This document shows, piece by piece, positions 6,122 to 9,802 of a stretch of DNA of 9,802 nt. The notes under the pieces are model-generated. The model searched no databases, was not told the DNA's origin, and saw nothing but the letters and a program-made list of their open reading frames with translations. Where the stretch lies: assembly GCA_050260015.1 (NCBI GenBank), contig JBLNBN010000056.1, forward strand, positions 1 through 9,802, written 5' to 3'. The stretch comes from JBLNBN01 sp050260015. Its GTDB lineage: Bacteria; Bacteroidota; Ignavibacteria; Kapaibacteriales; UBA2268. Made by a program: the position numbers and the translations under genes. The stretch's first letter is position 1. Each line of letters opens with the position of its first letter.

Positions 6122-7944
6122 TATTTCTTGTTAACCAGTACGACTTCCGTAGTTTCTTTCTTGCCGTTGCGGAGGAATTCGACGTTGAGTTTGTCGCCCG
6201 CCTTGTATTCGCGAATGGTGAACATAAAGTCGTGTAAGTTTTTAATTTGTTTGCCGTTGATAGAAGTTATTATGTCGTCGGCCTGGAATCCTGCTTTTTG
6301 AGCTGGGCTGCCCGCGCTTGCGCCGGAGATCTTACAACCAAGATCCGTTTGCTCGAAGTTAGGCACGATGCCGAACCAAACGTTCGAGGAACCCATGCTG
6401 GGGCGCATCTCGGTCTGATTTTGCTTAACTTCGGTGAATGCCGGTTTCTCGGTAGCATTTGCCAAATGGCGCGCGAAGAGTTCCGCGTAGTCCGCCACAT
6501 GGCCCATGCCCACGTAATTTATCTTATCCCAGTCGTCGTTCGGAGTGTGATAATCTCCGTGGACTCCAGTAAACAAGAATAATACGGGGACATTTTTCGA
6601 GTAAAACGAAGCGTGATCGCTTGGCCCATATGCGTCGGCCGCTTTTGTGACTGCCATGGAATCCAGCGCTGCGAGCGAATCGATTAGCGCCGGGAACTCG
6701 GGCGAGGAGCCGCTGCCGAAGACGTTCAATTTATTCTCTTTCATCCGGCCGACCATATCTAAATTAATCATGGCTATGGTCTTTTCGATCGGCATAGGCG
6801 AATTGTTCGCGAAGTAATGCGAACCGAGCACGCCCATTTCCTCGCCGCTGAACGCGACGAAGACGACGGAGCGGCGGGGAGGATTTGCGGAAAGTCTTTT
6901 CGCCAGCTCGAGTACTACGGCTACGCCGGATGCGTTGTCGTCCGCCCCGTTGTGGATCTTTTTGCCCGGGCCGCGATATAGCGAGCTCGAAGCGCCCCAC
7001 CCGAGGTGGTCGTAGTGCCCGCCTATAACGACGTATTCGTCGGCGAGCGCGGGATCCGTCCCCTTTAGTAGGCCGGTAACGTTGAACGTTTCGGTCATCT
7101 GGTCGGTTAAACCTACCTTAACGTTGGCGGTTACGCCGTCTATAATAAAGCTCTTGGGCTTCCGGGTTTTATTGATCTGCGATTCCGCCGCTAATAGCTG
7201 AGAACCGGGGGGAAATAGTTTCGCTATCATGTCGCGGTTTGCCTGTATAGCAATTATACCTCCGCGGCCCCCGCCCGCGCCTTCTACCGTGAGCGGCTCG
7301 AAAACGTTTGCGGAGTCGCCCGGCGCCTTTACGAAAATGATTGCTTTAGCGCCGTGGTCGCGCGCATTCTTGGCTTTATAACGATTCGTGGCGTATCCCG
7401 CGAACGGTCCGTCCTTCTTTGCGCCGTCCGGCGTGTCGGTCAGAACAACTACAATTTTATTCATTACGTCGAACCCGGCGTAGTCGTCGTAGGCGAGAGT
7501 TTCGGACGTTACCCCATAGCCGACGAAAACGAGCGCGCCGCTCACCGATCCGTTCTCGGAGAAATTGAGCGGCGCCCAATCCTTGTTGATTTGCCACTCG
7601 CGCACTACCGGCTTGATCATATCCTCGGGAACGCCGGGCTTTTTCACCCTAACGTCGAACGTTACGCGGCTGTCCGCGGAGGGGAGGTAGCCCGTTCTTA
7701 CCTTGAACGGAAGTAGGTAGCCGCCATCGAACGGGCGGAGGTTTAAGCTTTGGAAGTAATTCTTAATGTATTCCGCGGCCTTCCGGTCGCCTTCCGTACC
7801 GGGGTATCTGCCCTCGAGCTCGTCGCTCGCGAGGTATTTAACCGTTTCGAGCATTCTAGTCTCCGCAGGAGTGTTTGCTTTTTGAGCGAAAACGGGGAGC
7901 AGCGACGCTGCGGATATCGTTAAAAACAAAATAACTTTATACAT
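6121..7944 (-). CDS. Secreted M28-family zinc metallopeptidase with PDZ domain
   Basis: This is a 607-residue protein. The signal peptide is MYKVILFLTISAASLLPVFA, followed by Q21. An N-terminal region (about 25-95) precedes a protease-associated-type insert (about 130-270, e.g. ALVFVGYG, NKIVVVLTD, AKAIIFV). The M28 catalytic domain spans about 285-495. All zinc and catalytic positions are present: His310 (GGHYDHLG), Asp336 (HNGADDNASG), Glu368-Glu369 (FSGEEMG), Asp396 (INLDMVGR) and His466 (YHTPNDD). Residues about 522-605 form a PDZ domain (FGIVP, GSPAQKAGFQADDIITSING). It should be an aminopeptidase-type enzyme in the periplasm or outside the cell; no T9SS tail is present. I chose the ATG at 7944 because GAAAGGA precedes it by 6 nt and the signal peptide starts there; an in-frame TTG at 7971 is less likely. 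It forms a two-gene unit with rlmB. Confidence 0.93.
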   Translation of the reverse strand: MYKVILFLTISAASLLPVFAQKANTPAETRMLETVKYLASDELEGRYPGTEGDRKAAEYIKNYFQSLNLRPFDGGYLLPFKVRTGYLPSADSRVTFDVRVKKPGVPEDMIKPVVREWQINKDWAPLNFSENGSVSGALVFVGYGVTSETLAYDDYAGFDVMNKIVVVLTDTPDGAKKDGPFAGYATNRYKAKNARDHGAKAIIFVKAPGDSANVFEPLTVEGAGGGRGGIIAIQANRDMIAKLFPPGSQLLAAESQINKTRKPKSFIIDGVTANVKVGLTDQMTETFNVTGLLKGTDPALADEYVVIGGHYDHLGWGASSSLYRGPGKKIHNGADDNASGVAVVLELAKRLSANPPRRSVVFVAFSGEEMGVLGSHYFANNSPMPIEKTIAMINLDMVGRMKENKLNVFGSGSSPEFPALIDSLAALDSMAVTKAADAYGPSDHASFYSKNVPVLFLFTGVHGDYHTPNDDWDKINYVGMGHVADYAELFARHLANATEKPAFTEVKQNQTEMRPSMGSSNVWFGIVPNFEQTDLGCKISGASAGSPAQKAGFQADDIITSINGKQIKNLHDFMFTIREYKAGDKLNVEFLRNGKKETTEVVLVNKK

Positions 7945-7950
7945 ATTAAA

Positions 7951-7957
7951 TCCTTTC
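7951..7957 (-). promoter_or_regulatory. Ribosome binding site that fixes the M28-PDZ start
   Basis: On the minus strand GAAAGGA is followed by a 6-nt spacer (TTTAAT) and ATG (7944-7942). This favours the ATG start over the in-frame TTG 27 nt upstream. Confidence 0.75.
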
Positions 7958-8316
7958 AAATGTAGAGCCAATCTAAGTTCTTCAAATTAACAAAAAATAT
8001 TTTTGAAAAAAATGAAATTTTAAGTGTTACAAAATCGAAGTTCATTTGTTTATATAAGTAAATAAAATGACAAAAGCGAAAATAGATTTCTCACTGTAAA
8101 AGTAACAATAAGTAATTAATAGATTTTTTAATGAAATAACACGGCGTTACGGTTTTGGAACGCCTAAAGACTCTCTATTGCCTTAACGTTTGGAATGCTC
8201 TTTGCCGATTAATATTAAATTATTTAAATACATTAAAGGAAGCGTTTCGCCGAATTCCGGCGCGCGGAATTTGTTTTTATATATGTTTTTATCTCACATC
8301 AAATTACGGAGCATGT
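7958..8316. promoter_or_regulatory. Divergent intergenic region between M28-PDZ and the IgGFc-type gene
   Basis: This stretch has no supportable gene. The left two thirds are very AT-rich with A- and T-runs (7987-8140), as expected for divergent promoters. I could not find a clean Bacteroidota-type -33 TTTG/-7 TAnnTTTG pair on either strand. The only sigma70-like match toward the right is TTGCCG (8202-8207), 17 nt, TAAATA (8225-8230), and it is weak. A small dyad, GGCGTT (8143-8148)/AACGCC (8159-8164), precedes it. The GC-rich hairpins at 8248-8271 are listed separately. Confidence 0.4.
8248..8278 (+). promoter_or_regulatory. Attenuator-like pair of overlapping hairpins before the IgGFc-type gene
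   Basis: Hairpin A is CGCCG (8248-8252), loop AATTC, CGGCG (8258-8262). Hairpin B is AATTCCG (8253-8259), loop GCGCG, CGGAATT (8265-8271), followed by TGTTTTT (8272-8278 approximately). A and B share bases 8253-8262 and cannot both form. B with its T-run resembles an intrinsic terminator, and A would block it. It lies about 40 nt before the start codon. The pairing is seen in the sequence; a regulatory role is inference. Confidence 0.35.
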
Positions 8317-9802
8317 ATGAAGAAGGTAGCCAACAAATTGGCCGTAGCCGTTTTGACGTTATTTATAATAATGTCCGGCATTAGCCAAGCCGACGTCGAT
8401 CTTGAAAAGATCAAGAAGAACCTGCCTAAGCTATTAGGCGCGAACAACCAAGGCATGGAATTCGCATTGAGTTTCGTTCCGGCTTACGTGGACGACAACG
8501 CTCCTCCCGTAGGCGTTCCCGGCATTTACATTTACATTTCTTCCTCGACCCGCACAAAAGTAAAGGTGCGCGTTGAAAAGCATGATTGGGAAAAGAACTA
8601 TCAGCTTGAGCCAAACACTATTCAGGACGTTTTCATTCCATACGGAATAGCGCAGGTGGCCGCTAAGAAGTACTACAATGAAACGCCTGAACCGGCGCAG
8701 GTCTACCCCGGCGGAGCGGTAATGGTTACGGCCGACGCCCCTATCATTTGCTATGGCCTCGTTCGCTATCCTTACACATCCGACGGCTATCTTGCCATCC
8801 CGATCGCTTCGCTTGGCAAGGAATATGTAGTGGCGGCTTATAATGGATTTAACAACGATCCTGATTCATGGTTTTTTACGCCCTACACCGCCATCGTAGG
8901 CGCTCACGATAAGACCCGCGTTACGTTTACCTACGGCGGCCGTAGCAGCGGACGCGTGGAGACGATCGAGGGCAAGATCTTAACGCCAGGCAAGAGCGAG
9001 ACGAAAGTAATCAACAAAGGCGACGTATGGCTTATCCCTGCGCGAGGCAATAAGCCCGACATCACCGGCAGCTACGTCCGCGCCGACAAACCCGTAGCTT
9101 GCTATTCGGGCAACTTCTGCGCTTATATCCCCTATAGCGTTCAAGCTTGCGATTACGTTATCGAACAGGACATGCCGATGCACGTCTGGGGAAATAAATA
9201 CTACGTAACTCCCATTAAAGGACGTAAATATAATTCCCCGATAAGAATTTTCGCAAGTCAGAATAATACGACAGTGTACCGTAACGGCTGGCAGGATCAG
9301 GTGGTGACGGTTCCAAGCAAATTCGGTCCCGAGAACGAAGGCTGGATAGAAGTTCGCGCGGCCGAGGGCGAGCCGCAGGCCGTTACGATGCTCTCCGATA
9401 AAAGATTCAACATTGTGCAATACAATCCTGGAGTTTTAGACGATGACGTTGATTCCGATCCGTTCGAACTGGCTCAAACGCCGATCGAGCAGTTTCAAAA
9501 CCAGATCATCTTTAATACGCCCGGCATCAAAGGCGGATTTAAGTTCGACGTCAATTATCTCAATATTGTCTACCAGGCTACGGAATCAGGGCAGATCCCC
9601 GAGGATCTTGAGATCGGGATTTACTCGTCATTGGGGGAACTCATTTGGTCGCAACTTAGCGGTAAGTTTGACGGCGACCCGGGCTACGAGTTTACCGATC
9701 CGACTAACCCGACCCCGGAGCGCAAATACTACTGCAAGCAGCTGAAGCTCCCCGAGGACGGCGTTTACCACGTCCGCGCCAAAGATAAGTTCGCCGCCTA
9801 CG
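8317..9802 (+). CDS. Secreted protein with IgGFc-binding-type N-terminal region (partial, cut by window end)
   Basis: The reading frame is open from 8317 to the last base: 495 complete codons, no stop. A Sec signal peptide covers residues 1-25 (core LAVAVLTLFIIMSGI, then SQA before Asp26). Residues about 60-370 match the pattern I associate with the IgGFc-binding N-terminal family: SDGYLAIPIASLGKEYVVAAYNG (155-177 region), VRADKPVACYSGN (254-266), ACDYVIEQDMP (277-287), WGNKYYVTPI (291-300) and IRIFASQNNTTVYRNG (309-324). The name comes from a human mucus protein; in bacteria these are large surface or secreted proteins and IgG binding should not be assumed. Residues from about 390 form a further beta-rich segment (IGIYSSLGELIW). 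The C-terminus, where a T9SS tail would be expected, lies outside the window. GGAG at 8308-8311 lies 5 nt before ATG; an overlapping ATG at 8313 is in another frame. Confidence 0.82.
   Translation, partial: MKKVANKLAVAVLTLFIIMSGISQADVDLEKIKKNLPKLLGANNQGMEFALSFVPAYVDDNAPPVGVPGIYIYISSSTRTKVKVRVEKHDWEKNYQLEPNTIQDVFIPYGIAQVAAKKYYNETPEPAQVYPGGAVMVTADAPIICYGLVRYPYTSDGYLAIPIASLGKEYVVAAYNGFNNDPDSWFFTPYTAIVGAHDKTRVTFTYGGRSSGRVETIEGKILTPGKSETKVINKGDVWLIPARGNKPDITGSYVRADKPVACYSGNFCAYIPYSVQACDYVIEQDMPMHVWGNKYYVTPIKGRKYNSPIRIFASQNNTTVYRNGWQDQVVTVPSKFGPENEGWIEVRAAEGEPQAVTMLSDKRFNIVQYNPGVLDDDVDSDPFELAQTPIEQFQNQIIFNTPGIKGGFKFDVNYLNIVYQATESGQIPEDLEIGIYSSLGELIWSQLSGKFDGDPGYEFTDPTNPTPERKYYCKQLKLPEDGVYHVRAKDKFAAY

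Noticed and set aside
8190..8384. A 64-codon plus-strand ORF spanning the leader and the start of the IgGFc-type gene.
   Set aside because: It overlaps the signal-peptide coding region in another frame, has no good ribosome binding site, and runs through the hairpin pair.
8980..9420. Antisense open frame of 146 codons opposite the IgGFc-type gene.
   Set aside because: The plus-strand frame is continuous with clear family motifs; the antisense product shows none.

Overview
The window looks like a chromosomal stretch from a member of the Bacteroidota/Chlorobiota (FCB) group, possibly an Ignavibacteria- or Kapabacteria-like lineage; the phylum-level placement is firmer than the finer one. The main reason is that three predicted proteins end in type IX secretion system (T9SS) C-terminal sorting domains, recognisable by a PNP-type start, an IYDxxG/IFDLYG strand and a (A)PGxYxYxI strand. 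A fourth secreted protein has an IgGFc-binding-type N-terminal region. Coding sequence is mostly GC-rich with many GCG/CGC/GAC/TTC codons, while the intergenic DNA is AT-rich. No tRNA, rRNA, CRISPR array, transposase or phage gene was seen.

Layout, left to right. 1-104 holds no supportable gene. 105-473 (+) is a small ORF that is little more than an orphan T9SS sorting domain, followed by a strong intrinsic terminator (482-505). 527-1909 (+) encodes a secreted six-Asp-box (BNR) beta-propeller protein with a T9SS tail; its body is AT-rich and its tail GC-rich. 1910-2334 is an intergenic mosaic packed with dyads and short repeats. 2335-3528 (+) encodes a secreted M28-fold protein with a T9SS tail that has lost most of its zinc ligands, followed by a terminator (3552-3578). 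3691-5364 (+) is an AarF/UbiB/ABC1 atypical kinase with two C-terminal membrane helices. It converges on a minus-strand pair: a secreted M28 metallopeptidase with intact zinc site plus PDZ domain (7944-6121) and, overlapping it by one base, the 23S rRNA 2'-O-ribose methyltransferase rlmB (6121-5366). The two convergent units share a bidirectional terminator (5353-5379) that contains both stop codons. 7945-8316 is the divergent intergenic region, with a possible attenuator-like pair of exclusive hairpins, and 8317-9802 (+) is the start of a large IgGFc-binding-domain protein cut by the window end.

How they fit together: the secreted proteins (orphan tail, Asp-box propeller, M28 pseudo-enzyme, M28-PDZ peptidase, IgGFc-type protein) probably belong to the cell-surface and periplasmic repertoire, but terminators or long gaps separate most of them, so this is not one operon. 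The UbiB-like kinase and RlmB are housekeeping genes. I did not find a clear multi-gene novel system. The most noteworthy items are the inactivated M28 protein next to an intact M28 relative, the base-composition break at the sorting tail of the Asp-box protein, the palindrome-rich 425-bp spacer, the candidate attenuator before the IgGFc-type gene, and the stop-codon-embedded bidirectional terminator.
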